A program made the translations under genes and the position numbers. Of a stretch of 64,000 nt of DNA, positions 16,559 through 23,989 are shown piece after piece; position 1 is the stretch's first letter, and every line of letters starts with the position of its first letter. The stretch is taken from positions 6,927,001 to 6,991,000 of the forward strand of contig NZ_JACHMI010000001.1 in NCBI RefSeq assembly GCF_014207985.1, given 5' to 3'. The notes beneath the pieces were generated by a model, which was given only the letters and a program-made list of their open reading frames with translations, was not told where the DNA came from and made no database searches. The DNA is from Nonomuraea rubra. Lineage in GTDB: Bacteria; Actinomycetota; Actinomycetes; Streptosporangiales; Streptosporangiaceae.

Positions 16559-17758
16559 ATGACCCACACCCTCGCCGCGATGCCCACCACCCGCCGGCCC
16601 GGCTGCCCCTTCGACCCGCCCAAGGAGCTCCTCGACGCCCGCGAACAGAGTCCGATCAGCCGCTTCGCCTTCCCCGACGGCCACCAGGGCTGGATCGTCA
16701 CCGGCTACGACCTGACCCGGCAGATCCTCGCCGACCCCCGCTTCAGCTCCCGCCGCGAATTCATGAAACACCACCCGCTCATCGACTACGGCGACATCGA
16801 CGTGCCCCCCGCACCGCCCGGCGAATTCCTGCTGATGGACGAACCCCAGCACGGCCGCTACCGCAAACCCCTGGTCGGCAAGTTCACCGTCCGCCGGATG
16901 CGGCTGCTCACCGAACGCATCGAGCAGATCACCACCGACCACCTGGACGCCATGCAGAAGGCCGGCCCGGGAGCCGACCTGGTGACCGCCTTCGCCAAAC
17001 CCATCCCCGCCATCGTCATCTGCGAACTGCTCGGCGTCCCGGACGAAGACCGCGACTTCTTCCAGCACAACATCGACGCCTTCCTCGGCGGCGAAGCCAG
17101 CGACGAAGAAGTCGGCACCGCCTACGTCGCGACCCAGCAGTACCTCGCCCAGCTGGTCGCCGCCAAACGCGCCCACCCCACCGACGACGTGCTCAGCGAC
17201 CTGCTCGACAGCGACCTCACCGACGAAGAACTCCAGGGCATGGCCCTCATCCTGCTGTCAGCCGGCTTCGACACCACCGCCAACATGCTCGCCCTGGGCA
17301 CCTTCGCCCTGCTGCAAAACCCCGGCCAGCTCACCGCCCTGCGCACCGACCCCACCCTCACCGACCAGGCCGTCGAAGAACTCCTGCGCTACCTCACCGT
17401 CGCCAAACAGTTCTTCCGCGTCGCCCTCGAAGACGTCGACCTGGCCGGCCACACCATCACCGCCGGCACCACCGTCATCCTCTCCCTCAACACCGCCAAC
17501 CGCGACCCCCACCGCTTCCCCAACCCCCACACCCTCGACATCCACCGCCGGCACGGCGGCCACCTCGCCTTCAGCCACGGCATCCACCAATGCCTCGGCC
17601 AGCAACTCGCCCGCGTCGAAATGCGCGTCGCCTTCCCCGCCCTGCTCACCCGCTTCCCCACCCTCCGCCTGGCCGTCCCCGCCGAACAAGTCGCCCTGCG
17701 ACCGGAGATCGCCGACATCTACGGCGTCAAGAGCCTCCCGGTCACCTGGGACGCGTAA
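16559..17758 (+). CDS. Cytochrome P450
   Basis: Heme monooxygenase of 399 residues. It has the I-helix oxygen-activation motif AGFDTT, the K-helix EELLR (ExxR) and the heme loop FSHGIHQCLGQ with the axial Cys at residue 345. The length is normal for a soluble bacterial class I enzyme, which would need a ferredoxin partner; none is encoded nearby. The ATG at 16559 is preceded by AAGGAG with good spacing, overlapping the stop of the permease remnant, so it was the last gene of the exporter operon before the deletion. Third positions are almost all C, a stronger bias than in its neighbours. Its substrate is unknown; a natural product or drug exported by the lost transporter is possible. Confidence 0.93.
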   Translation: MTHTLAAMPTTRRPGCPFDPPKELLDAREQSPISRFAFPDGHQGWIVTGYDLTRQILADPRFSSRREFMKHHPLIDYGDIDVPPAPPGEFLLMDEPQHGRYRKPLVGKFTVRRMRLLTERIEQITTDHLDAMQKAGPGADLVTAFAKPIPAIVICELLGVPDEDRDFFQHNIDAFLGGEASDEEVGTAYVATQQYLAQLVAAKRAHPTDDVLSDLLDSDLTDEELQGMALILLSAGFDTTANMLALGTFALLQNPGQLTALRTDPTLTDQAVEELLRYLTVAKQFFRVALEDVDLAGHTITAGTTVILSLNTANRDPHRFPNPHTLDIHRRHGGHLAFSHGIHQCLGQQLARVEMRVAFPALLTRFPTLRLAVPAEQVALRPEIADIYGVKSLPVTWDA

Positions 17759-17822
17759 CCGCCGATCCGGCCGTCCGCTCGATTTGGGCCTGCACCATCA
17801 CAGGGCAGATCTCTACACAGCT

Positions 17823-17856
17823 GCGTCCCTCCTGCGAAGGCGTGCAGGAGGGACGC
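17823..17856. terminator. Stem-loop after P450 gene
   Basis: A perfect 13-bp stem, GCGTCCCTCCTGC paired with GCAGGAGGGACGC, closes an 8-base loop 64 bp after the P450 stop. There is no long T run, as is usual for GC-rich actinomycete terminators. Confidence 0.7.
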
Positions 17857-17989
17857 TAGAACCGTTTCCGGACACATTCCGCGATCACTACGCGATCTCG
17901 ACGCGCGACCCAGGAATCCCTGACGCGACGTTTACAGCACCCCGGGGCGGGACGCGCGGGGTCGGATCCCCAGCACGGCGCGGGCGCGA

Positions 17990-18062
17990 TGACGTCAAAA
18001 CGACGTCACCTCCGTCGCCAGCAAGGTTGAAGTGACGTCATAATGATGCCACTATGACGTCA
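17990..18062. promoter_or_regulatory. Cluster of TGACGTCA sites upstream of exporter operon
   Basis: The 8-bp palindrome TGACGTCA occurs at 17990-17997, 18033-18040 and 18055-18062, with a near copy CGACGTCAC at 18001-18009. The last copy ends on the A of the ATG of the ribbon-helix-helix gene, so that gene has no room for a ribosome site and is probably leaderless or starts further downstream. TAATGAT at 18041-18047 could be part of a -10. Repeated short palindromes suit cooperative binding by a ribbon-helix-helix dimer. The rest of 17759-17989 holds only the terminator. Confidence 0.65.
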
Positions 18063-18571
18063 TGGATCTTGCGCCGTATGTGGATCACCTCCGCCGCGAG
18101 CTCGCCATCGCGGCGGGAGCCGGCGGCGAGGAGGCTCGCGCACTCGCCGAACGTCTCGCCGCGACGCTCGAATCAGCCACCCGGCTCGCGCTGCTCGAAG
18201 CCCTGTCCGCCGCCGCGGACGAGATCACGCACGACCTCAGCCCCGGCTCGGTCGAGGTACGCCTGCGCGGCCGCGATCCCGATTTCGTCGTGACACCACC
18301 CCCGGCCACCCGGCCGCCGGAGGAGAGCGAGACCGGCCGGGCCGAGAAACCGCCCCTGCCCCCGCCACCGGACGCCGACGAGGGCGGCACGTCCCGGATC
18401 TCGCTCCGGGTCCCCGAGCACCTCAAGCCCCGCATCGAGGAGGCCGCCGCCCGCGACGGGCTGTCGGTCAACGCCTGGCTGGTGCGGGCCGTCTCCGCCG
18501 CGCTCGACCCCGCCGCCGGCAACCGTTCCGCGCACCGGTCCGGCAACCGCTACAGCGGCTGGGTGCGCTGA
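18062..18571 (+). CDS. Ribbon-helix-helix DNA-binding protein, HicB/Arc-like
   Basis: 169 residues. The N-terminal part (about 1-75) is helical with an Ala/Glu-rich stretch, and the middle is a Pro-rich linker (about 78-105). The C-terminal part contains SRISLRVPEHLKPRIEEAAA and DGLSVNAWLVRAVSAAL, a classic ribbon-helix-helix fold of the Arc/HicB type. It is the first gene of an operon with a DUF4097 protein, an ABC ATPase, a permease and a DUF1707 protein, and its stop overlaps the next ATG (TGATG). It probably represses the operon through the TGACGTCA sites that reach its own start codon (inference). No toxin gene is adjacent, so a toxin-antitoxin role is unlikely. Confidence 0.8.
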   Translation: MDLAPYVDHLRRELAIAAGAGGEEARALAERLAATLESATRLALLEALSAAADEITHDLSPGSVEVRLRGRDPDFVVTPPPATRPPEESETGRAEKPPLPPPPDADEGGTSRISLRVPEHLKPRIEEAAARDGLSVNAWLVRAVSAALDPAAGNRSAHRSGNRYSGWVR

Positions 18572-19509
18572 TGACCACGACAACCCACGACGGAGGGATC
18601 GGTATGCCGGCCTTCGACACCTCTGAGCCCATCGCCGCCGTCCTCGACACGGCGACCGCCACCATCCGGATCAACGCCGGCGACCGCGCCGACACCGTCG
18701 TCGACGTCCGCCCGAGCGACCCCCACAACGACGCCGACGTGCAGGCCGCCAGGCACACCCAGGTCGACTACGCCAGCGGCAGGCTCCTGGTGCGCACCGA
18801 CAAGGAGCACGCCGGCCCGGCCGCCGACTGGGGCCTGTCGCTCGGCAAACTGGTCGAGTCGCCCGCGGACTGGGCCCGCTCGCTGCTGCTCGGCCCCGGC
18901 TCGATCGACGTGACGATCGACCTGCCGTCCGGCTCCCGCCTCGACGTCAGGACGGCGGGCACCGTCGTGTGCCGGGGCCCGCTCGGCGAGGTGTCGCTGT
19001 CCACCTCCTACGGCGACCTCCAGGTCGAGCAGGCCGACCGGCTCCGCCTGAAGAACACCCACGGCGGCATCTCCGTCACCCGCGCCCGCGGGCACGCGGA
19101 GCTCACCAACAACCACGGCGACATCGACGCCGGCCGCATCGACGGCACCGCCGCGGTCAAGAACTCCCACGGCGACATCCGCCTGGGTGAGGTGACCGGA
19201 GACCTGCGCCTCACCAGCGCCCACGGCGACGTCGCCGTCGAGCGGCCCCTGGCCGGCGTCACCGCCAAGACCGCGTACGCCGACGTGCGGATCGGCGAGG
19301 CGGCCTCCGGCTCGATCGTCATGGAGACCACCGGCGGCAGCCTCGACCTGGGCATCCGCCGGGGCACCGCCGCATGGCTGGACGTGAGCTCCAAGTACGG
19401 CACGGTCGACGTCTCCCTCGCATCCAGCGACGCCCCCGGCGAGACGGACCCGGTCGTCGAGGTTCGCGCCCACACCGACTACGGCGACATCGCCGTCCAT
19501 CGCTCCTGA
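18571..19509 (+). CDS. DUF4097-type beta-strand repeat protein
   Basis: 312 residues made largely of short beta repeats with recurring motifs such as SYGDLQV, NTHGGISV, NHGDIDA, SHGDIRL, AHGDVAV and AYADVRI (about residues 145-310), the hallmark of DUF4097/putative adhesin proteins that fold into a beta helix. There is no signal peptide or membrane segment, so it is predicted to be cytoplasmic. It lies between the ribbon-helix-helix regulator and the ABC exporter genes with almost no spacing. Function is unknown; the same repeat type occurs in proteins linked to ABC exporters and DUF1707 proteins. Confidence 0.82.
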   Translation: MTTTTHDGGIGMPAFDTSEPIAAVLDTATATIRINAGDRADTVVDVRPSDPHNDADVQAARHTQVDYASGRLLVRTDKEHAGPAADWGLSLGKLVESPADWARSLLLGPGSIDVTIDLPSGSRLDVRTAGTVVCRGPLGEVSLSTSYGDLQVEQADRLRLKNTHGGISVTRARGHAELTNNHGDIDAGRIDGTAAVKNSHGDIRLGEVTGDLRLTSAHGDVAVERPLAGVTAKTAYADVRIGEAASGSIVMETTGGSLDLGIRRGTAAWLDVSSKYGTVDVSLASSDAPGETDPVVEVRAHTDYGDIAVHRS

Positions 19510-19519
19510 GGAGAAACCC

Positions 19520-20488
19520 GTGACCGACGCGATCGTGGCCGAGGGCCTGGTCAAGAAGTACGGCGAGCTGACCGCCCTCGACGGCATGGACCTGACCGTC
19601 CCCGAGGGGACCGTGTTCGGGCTGCTCGGCCCGAACGGCGCCGGCAAGACCACCACCGTGCGGATCCTGACGACCTTACTGAAACCGGACGCCGGGCACG
19701 CCCGGGTGGCGGGGCTCGACGTCGTCCGCGACGCCTCCCGGCTGCGCGCCCGCATCGGCGCCTCCGGCCAGTACGCCGCCGTCGACGACCACCTCACCGG
19801 CGCGGAGAACCTGGAGATGGTCGGCCGCCTCTACCACCTCGGCGTCAAGCGCAGCCGGCAGCGCGCCCGCGAACTGCTCGAACGCTTCGACCTCACCGAG
19901 GCCGCCGGCCGCCCGGTGCAGGGCTACTCGGGCGGCATGCGCCGGCGCCTCGACCTGGCCGGCGCGCTGGTCGCCGACCCACCGGTGCTGTTCCTCGACG
20001 AGCCCACGACCGGCCTGGACCCGCGGGCCCGGACCAGCCTGTGGGAGGTCATCGGCGAGCTCGTGGCCGGCGGCACCACGGTCCTGCTCACCACCCAGTA
20101 CATGGAGGAGGCCGACCGGCTCGCCCACCGCATCGCCGTGGTCGACCACGGCCGCGTGATCGCCCTCGGCACCGCCGACCAGCTCAAGGACCAGGTCGGC
20201 GGCGACCGCATCGAGCTGTCGGTGACGAGCGAGAGGGACCTGCGCGCCGCCACGCGGACGCTGGCGCCGCTGGCCGTCGGCGACGTGCGGATCGACGCCG
20301 CCGCCTTGCGGCTGACGATCCCGGTCGCCGGCGGCGCCGCCGCGCTGACCGGCGCGCTCGGCCACCTGGCCGCCGAGCGGATCACCGTACGCGACGCCGG
20401 CCTGCGCCGCCCGACCCTGGACGACGTCTTCCTGACCCTCACGGGACACGGGGCAGCCGGCGAGAAGGTGAAGGAGAACGCCCGATGA
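19520..20488 (+). CDS. ABC exporter ATP-binding protein (DrrA-type)
   Basis: 322 residues. Walker A is GPNGAGKTT, the signature is YSGGMRRRLDL, Walker B is PPVLFLDEPTTGLDPR and the switch region TQYMEEADRLAHRI follows. The C-terminal ~90 residues form the DrrA extension (TLDDVFLTLTGHG near the end). Drives export of hydrophobic compounds, drugs or lipids with the permease encoded next. The start is GTG at 19520 with GAGGAG seven bases upstream. The stop overlaps the permease ATG by four bases. Confidence 0.93.
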   Translation: MTDAIVAEGLVKKYGELTALDGMDLTVPEGTVFGLLGPNGAGKTTTVRILTTLLKPDAGHARVAGLDVVRDASRLRARIGASGQYAAVDDHLTGAENLEMVGRLYHLGVKRSRQRARELLERFDLTEAAGRPVQGYSGGMRRRLDLAGALVADPPVLFLDEPTTGLDPRARTSLWEVIGELVAGGTTVLLTTQYMEEADRLAHRIAVVDHGRVIALGTADQLKDQVGGDRIELSVTSERDLRAATRTLAPLAVGDVRIDAAALRLTIPVAGGAAALTGALGHLAAERITVRDAGLRRPTLDDVFLTLTGHGAAGEKVKENAR

Positions 20489-21288
20489 ACGCCCTGCGGA
20501 TCGCCGTCGCCGACGGCCTGACGATCACCAAACGCAACGCGCTGAAGATCCGGCGTGCCCCCGACCTGCTGGGGGGCGTGGTCATGCTCCCGGTCGTGTT
20601 CGTGCTGCTGTTCACGTACGTCTTCGGCAGCATGATCGAGCTGCCCGGCATGTCGTACGGCGAGTACCTGCTCCCCGGGATCTTCGTCATGACGATCGTC
20701 AGCAGCGCGCAGATTACCGGCTACACCCTGACGCAGGACCTGCAGAAGGGCATCTTCGACCGCTTCCGCACCCTGCCGATGTCCCCGTCGGCCGTGCTGA
20801 CCGGCCAGACCGCCGCCGACCTGATCATGAACGTGACCAGCATCGTCACCATGGCGCTCGTCGGGCTGCTGGTGGGCTGGCGCATCCACAGCTCACCGCT
20901 GGAGGGCGCGCTCGGCTTCCTGATGCTGCTGCTGTTCGCGTACGCCTTCTCCTGGGTGACGGCGACCGTCGCGCTGGCCCTGCGCACCCCGGAGGTGTTC
21001 AACAACGTGGCGACGCTGCTGTCGTTCCCGCTGATCTTCCTGTCCAACGCGTTCGTGGACAGCACTCGCCTGCCCGGGCCGCTGAAGGTGGTCGCCGAGT
21101 GGAACCCGGTGTCCACGCTCGTCCAGGCCGCGCGGGAGCTGTTCGGCAACACCAGCGCGGCCATGCCGGCGCCCACCGCCTGGCCGCTCCGGCACGCGGT
21201 GCCGGTGTCGCTGCTCTGGTCGGTGCTGCTCCTGGTCGTGTTCGCGCCGCTGGCCACGCGGCTCTACAAGAAGGCCGTCAGCCGATGA
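20485..21288 (+). CDS. ABC-2 type exporter permease (DrrB-type)
   Basis: 267 residues with six membrane segments, including GGVVMLPVVFVLLFTYVFGS, LIMNVTSIVTMALVGLLVGW and LLWSVLLLVVFAPLATRLY. The cytoplasmic loop LQKGIFDRFRTLPMSPSAVL is the ATPase-coupling motif of the family, and AEWNPVSTLVQAARELFG is the conserved late loop. It pairs with the preceding ATPase. The ATG at 20485 has AAGGAG upstream inside the ATPase gene. It ends in an ATGA overlap with the DUF1707 gene. Confidence 0.93.
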   Translation: MNALRIAVADGLTITKRNALKIRRAPDLLGGVVMLPVVFVLLFTYVFGSMIELPGMSYGEYLLPGIFVMTIVSSAQITGYTLTQDLQKGIFDRFRTLPMSPSAVLTGQTAADLIMNVTSIVTMALVGLLVGWRIHSSPLEGALGFLMLLLFAYAFSWVTATVALALRTPEVFNNVATLLSFPLIFLSNAFVDSTRLPGPLKVVAEWNPVSTLVQAARELFGNTSAAMPAPTAWPLRHAVPVSLLWSVLLLVVFAPLATRLYKKAVSR

Positions 21289-21797
21289 GCCGCGTCTCCG
21301 ACGTGGACCGCGACCGGGCGGTGGAGCTCGTCCAGCAGGCGTACGCGGACGGCCGGCTCGACCCGGCCGAGCTGGAGGCGCGGCTCGAACGGGCGCTCAC
21401 CGCCACCTCCGCCCACGAGCTGGCGCCGGTCGTCGCCGACCTGCCGGGCGAGGAGCCGGTGCGGCTCGAGTCCGTCGGCGGGCGGGTCACGCGGACGGGC
21501 GACTGGCAGGTCCCGCGCCGGCTGCGCATCGACTCCGAGTACGGCAGCGTGCGGCTCGACCTGACCCAGGCCCACGCCCCGTACGCGCAGGTCGACATCG
21601 AGCTCCGGCTCGCGTACGGCCGCGCCCTGATCATCCTGCCCGCCGGCGCGAGCGCGGACGCCGACGGGGTACGTACCGAATGGGGCCGGGTGATCTGCAA
21701 GGCGCCGGGCCGCCCCCGCCCGGGCGGGCTGCACGTCCACGTCGCGGGAGAGCTTCCGTACGGCCGCCTGATCATCCGCAGCTCACGCAAGCGCTGA
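21285..21797 (+). CDS. DUF1707 domain protein
   Basis: 170 residues. The N-terminal 55 residues are a DUF1707 module (VSDVDRDRAVELVQQAYADG and LDPAELEARLERALTATS), a small SHOCT-like helical domain. The C-terminal half is beta-rich (RLRIDSEYGSVRLDLTQAHA and LAYGRALIILPAGASADADG), similar in style to the DUF4097 repeats of the second gene in this operon. No membrane segment is present. It is the last gene of the five-gene operon beginning at 18062. Its role is unknown, possibly regulatory or scaffolding for the exporter. Confidence 0.85.
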   Translation: MSRVSDVDRDRAVELVQQAYADGRLDPAELEARLERALTATSAHELAPVVADLPGEEPVRLESVGGRVTRTGDWQVPRRLRIDSEYGSVRLDLTQAHAPYAQVDIELRLAYGRALIILPAGASADADGVRTEWGRVICKAPGRPRPGGLHVHVAGELPYGRLIIRSSRKR

Positions 21798-21840
21798 TCA
21801 CCTGGCCTCCGCCCGATCCTCGCGCTCGGGACCTGCTTGC

Positions 21841-22196
21841 CTACCCGGCCGCCGCGGACGGCTCAACGGGGACGGGCCTGTCCGAGACGCGGAACCGCAT
21901 CCGGCACACCACCGCATCCGTGCGCCGGCGCAGCGCCCTGGCGGAACGGCCCCGCGCTGGTTCTGGAGCATCCGTTGCCAGGCGTGCTCGGGCACGCCGA
22001 CCGTCTGCAGGTTCGTACCTGCTGCTCGACCGGGACGGCCGGCTCGCCCCTGACCAGCCCCCGCGACGATCAAGAGAAGGCAGCAGCCCGGGGAAGGCCG
22101 ACGTCAGCGCGGCCACCCCGTACGCGATCGACGCCATCGCGTCCAGCGACAGCGCGGCCGGCCCGCCGACGACGGACAGGCGACGCCTGTTCACGC
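21841..22196 (-). pseudogene. Remnant of APC-family amino acid permease
   Basis: Two ends of a transporter gene are joined with the middle lost. At about 22075-22196 the minus strand encodes RRLSVVGGPAALSLDAMASI followed by AYGVAALTSAFPGLLP, like the first membrane helix of APC permeases. At about 21950-22015, in another frame, it reads VPEHAWQRMLQNQRG, and at 21841-21950 ALRRRTDAVVCRMRFRVSD to a TAG, like the C-terminus of actinobacterial APC proteins that end in a soluble domain. Intact relatives have 600 or more residues. No function is possible. Confidence 0.6.
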
Positions 22197-22225
22197 TCGA
22201 CGACCACCGCACGGGTGGATTCGGA

Positions 22226-22552
22226 TCATTTCTGCGCCGTGCCAGGCTTCCCGCTGATGGACTCCTGATAGAGCTCCGCATAGGTGGGCGAGTCCTTGAT
22301 CAGGTCGTCGGCGAAGGCGGCGACGTCGTCGCCGATGAGCTCCAGAACGCCCTTGCCGGCCGCGACACCCTCCTCGAAGAAGTCGAGGATCCCCGTGAGC
22401 AGCGACCCGTCACTCAGCCCGACCGGCCCGACCTTGAAGAAGTATCTCTGAATCTCCTTGTAGACGATCTCGTAGTCGGGCGGGAGCGCCTTCACCCGCG
22501 CCACGTGCGCCCGCCACTGCCTCTTGCCCTCGATGATGTCCCGGATGCTCAC
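22226..22552 (-). CDS. DUF1048 family protein
   Basis: 108 residues, predicted mostly helical and cytoplasmic. It opens with EGKRQWRAHVARVKALPPDY, then YKEIQRYFFKVGP and a helical region with FFEEGVAAGKGVLELIGDDV, all typical of DUF1048. The GTG at 22552 has GGGAGG five bases upstream and lies one base after the stop of the second DUF1048 gene, so PadR and two DUF1048 genes form one operon. Function is unknown; members accompany PadR regulators across actinomycetes and firmicutes. Confidence 0.85.
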   Translation of the reverse strand: MSIRDIIEGKRQWRAHVARVKALPPDYEIVYKEIQRYFFKVGPVGLSDGSLLTGILDFFEEGVAAGKGVLELIGDDVAAFADDLIKDSPTYAELYQESISGKPGTAQK

Positions 22553-22553
22553 G

Positions 22554-22910
22554 TCAGCCTCCCAGCCGGCTCAGTTTCCTCGCGACGTTCCTGTTCAGCT
22601 GCTCGCGCCACCGGTCCCGGAAGTTCCGGGCCCCTGATCCGCCGGCCAGCGCCGCGCAGAAGCCCGCGATGTCGTCCCCCAGCACCTCGTCGATGCTCTG
22701 CCCGTCGGCCGCCGTCTCTTCGAGCAGCCCCAGGACACCGTCGAGAATCGGCATCAGGTTGCGGCCCGTGAAGTCCCCGTAGAGAAACAGACCGCCCTTG
22801 ACCTGTTCCCACGCCGCCCGGTGATCGGCCGGCAACGCCGCCGCCCGGACCTCGAACGCCTTGAAGTCCCTGGTCAGATCACTACCGGTGATGGCCTCCC
22901 AGAAGTTCAT
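22554..22910 (-). CDS. DUF1048 family protein, second copy
   Basis: 118 residues and clearly a paralogue of the next gene: FKAFEVRAAALPADHRAAWE aligns with the DUF1048 opening, followed by GGLFLYGDFTGRNLMPILDG and LLEETAADGQSIDEVLGDDI. The ATG at 22910 has AAGGAGG seven bases upstream and overlaps the PadR stop by four bases. Two different DUF1048 proteins in tandem suggest a heteromeric partner for the PadR regulator or for a membrane complex (inference). Confidence 0.85.
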   Translation of the reverse strand: MNFWEAITGSDLTRDFKAFEVRAAALPADHRAAWEQVKGGLFLYGDFTGRNLMPILDGVLGLLEETAADGQSIDEVLGDDIAGFCAALAGGSGARNFRDRWREQLNRNVARKLSRLGG

Positions 22911-23233
22911 CTTCCGCCCTCCTTGAGCTTGTCGATCCGCGAGGTGATGTACTCCCACTTCGCCCAGAACGTCGCAAGCTCCCCGCGCCCCGCGTCGTTG
23001 AGCGCGTAGAACTTGCGCGGCGGCCCCTGCTCGGACGGCCGTTTCATCACCTGGACGAGCCCCTTCTTCTCCAGCCGCAGCAGGATGGTGTAAACCGTCC
23101 CCTCGACGACGTCGGCGAAGCCGAGCTCGTTCAACCGGCGCGTGATGGCGTACCCGTAGGTCTCCTCGCTGCCGATGATTTCCAGCACGCAGCCCTCAAG
23201 CGTGCCCTTCAGCATCTCCGTCAGGTCGTCCAT
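22907..23233 (-). CDS. PadR-family transcriptional regulator
   Basis: 108 residues, the normal size of subfamily 2 PadR proteins. The winged helix reads LKGTLEGCVLEIIGSEETYG and ITRRLNELGFADVVEGTVYT, then LRLEKKGLVQVMKRPSEQGP with the wing and a short dimer helix at the C-terminus. The ATG at 23233 has GAAGGA seven bases upstream; in-frame upstream codons look non-coding. It leads the operon PadR-DUF1048-DUF1048 and probably autorepresses through the repeats at 23259-23304. Ligands of such regulators are often drugs or phenolic acids. Confidence 0.92.
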   Translation of the reverse strand: MDDLTEMLKGTLEGCVLEIIGSEETYGYAITRRLNELGFADVVEGTVYTILLRLEKKGLVQVMKRPSEQGPPRKFYALNDAGRGELATFWAKWEYITSRIDKLKEGGR

Positions 23234-23258
23234 CGCGGATCCTTCTCGATTCACTCGG

Positions 23259-23304
23259 TACTCTGTGACCCCGAGTACCACTACACAGTATCACAAAGTA
23301 GTGG
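23259..23304. promoter_or_regulatory. Overlapping inverted repeats, probable PadR operator
   Basis: TACTCTGTGA at 23259-23268 is mirrored by TCACAAAGTA at 23291-23300 (nine of ten bases pair). A second dyad, CCACTAC at 23278-23284 and GTAGTGG at 23298-23304, overlaps it. The region lies 26 bp before the PadR ATG, where its promoter should be. Autoregulation is inferred from PadR family practice. Confidence 0.6.
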
Positions 23305-23324
23305 CCCACGCGTCACGGAAGCGA

Positions 23325-23876
23325 TCACGCGAGGTATTCACCGGCGCCAGGCATGGCCAGCATGATGATGACCAGGAGCGAGCCGGCCGTCGCCAGGACG
23401 AGGCGGGCGGCGATCACACCGCGGAACCAGGAAGGGTACGCCTTCGCCGCAGCCTCGACGACCGCTCCGACGTCGAGGCGACGCAGGTCCTGGTCGTCCG
23501 ACTTGCGGACGGCCGCCTCGATGTATCGCGTGGTGAACACCTCGCCAGGCATGATCACGCATCCGAGCACGAGGACGACCGCCTGGAAGATCCACGACAG
23601 GATCCGGCCGGTGCCGCTTCCGCTCAGGTTGAGCAGGGCGAGCGCCGCCAGGCACACCCCGATGGACATCGCGAGGACGACGCTGGCCCGGCTCGCCCCG
23701 AAGTCGATCCGGTGCCGGGCCAGGACGGCGGCCGGGAGCCCCTGCCCGGCCACTTCGGTCTCGGCCGCCCTCTGCGCGGCCGGACCGCGACGGCGGCCGA
23801 CGACGGGGATGACGAAGAAGGTGCCTGCGAGCAGCAGCTGCAGGATCGAGGCGAACAGAACGGTGACCGGTATCAC
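23325..23876 (-). CDS. Small membrane protein, function unknown
   Basis: 183 residues with about four membrane segments: VTVLFASILQLLLAGTFFVI at the start, VVLAMSIGVCLAALALLNL, IFQAVVLVLGCVIMPGEVF and LVLATAGSLLVIIMLAMPG at the end. There is a cytoplasmic loop rich in charged residues between them. The start is GTG at 23876 with GGAGG eight bases upstream. It is divergent from a TetR regulator across three copies of a 17-bp operator motif, so it is very probably that regulator's target. No family name is recognised. Confidence 0.82.
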   Translation of the reverse strand: MIPVTVLFASILQLLLAGTFFVIPVVGRRRGPAAQRAAETEVAGQGLPAAVLARHRIDFGASRASVVLAMSIGVCLAALALLNLSGSGTGRILSWIFQAVVLVLGCVIMPGEVFTTRYIEAAVRKSDDQDLRRLDVGAVVEAAAKAYPSWFRGVIAARLVLATAGSLLVIIMLAMPGAGEYLA

Positions 23877-23892
23877 GGGGATCCCCTCCGAC

Positions 23893-23972
23893 GACTTGCA
23901 CAGTGTTCAAGTCGGAGCGTACGACCGGACTTGAACACTGTGCAAGTCCGGGCTCGAACACTGTGCAAGAGC
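23893..23972. promoter_or_regulatory. Triple TetR operator and leaderless promoter
   Basis: The motif CTTGAACACTGTGCAAG occurs three times in 80 bp: inverted at 23893-23913, direct at 23928-23948 and with one change near its left end at 23952-23972. The first two copies match over 21 bp as a perfect inverted pair. Each copy is itself partly symmetrical (CTTG...CAAG). TATCCT at 23978-23983, just past the third copy, is placed to start transcription at or beside the GTG at 23990, so the TetR mRNA would be leaderless. The third copy covers its -35 and spacer region. Confidence 0.75.
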
Positions 23973-23989
23973 CCCCGTATCCTGGGCAG

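Noticed and set aside
16483..17859. Arg/Pro/His-rich open frame overlapping the P450
   Set aside because: Out-of-frame shadow of the strongly C-biased P450 gene; no motif.
18062..18571. HicB antitoxin of a toxin-antitoxin system
   Set aside because: No HicA or other toxin gene is adjacent. The gene leads an exporter operon, so a regulator role fits better.
23893..23972. CRISPR or phage attachment site
   Set aside because: Three short, partly inverted repeats between divergent regulator and target genes are operators; no cas or integrase genes are present.
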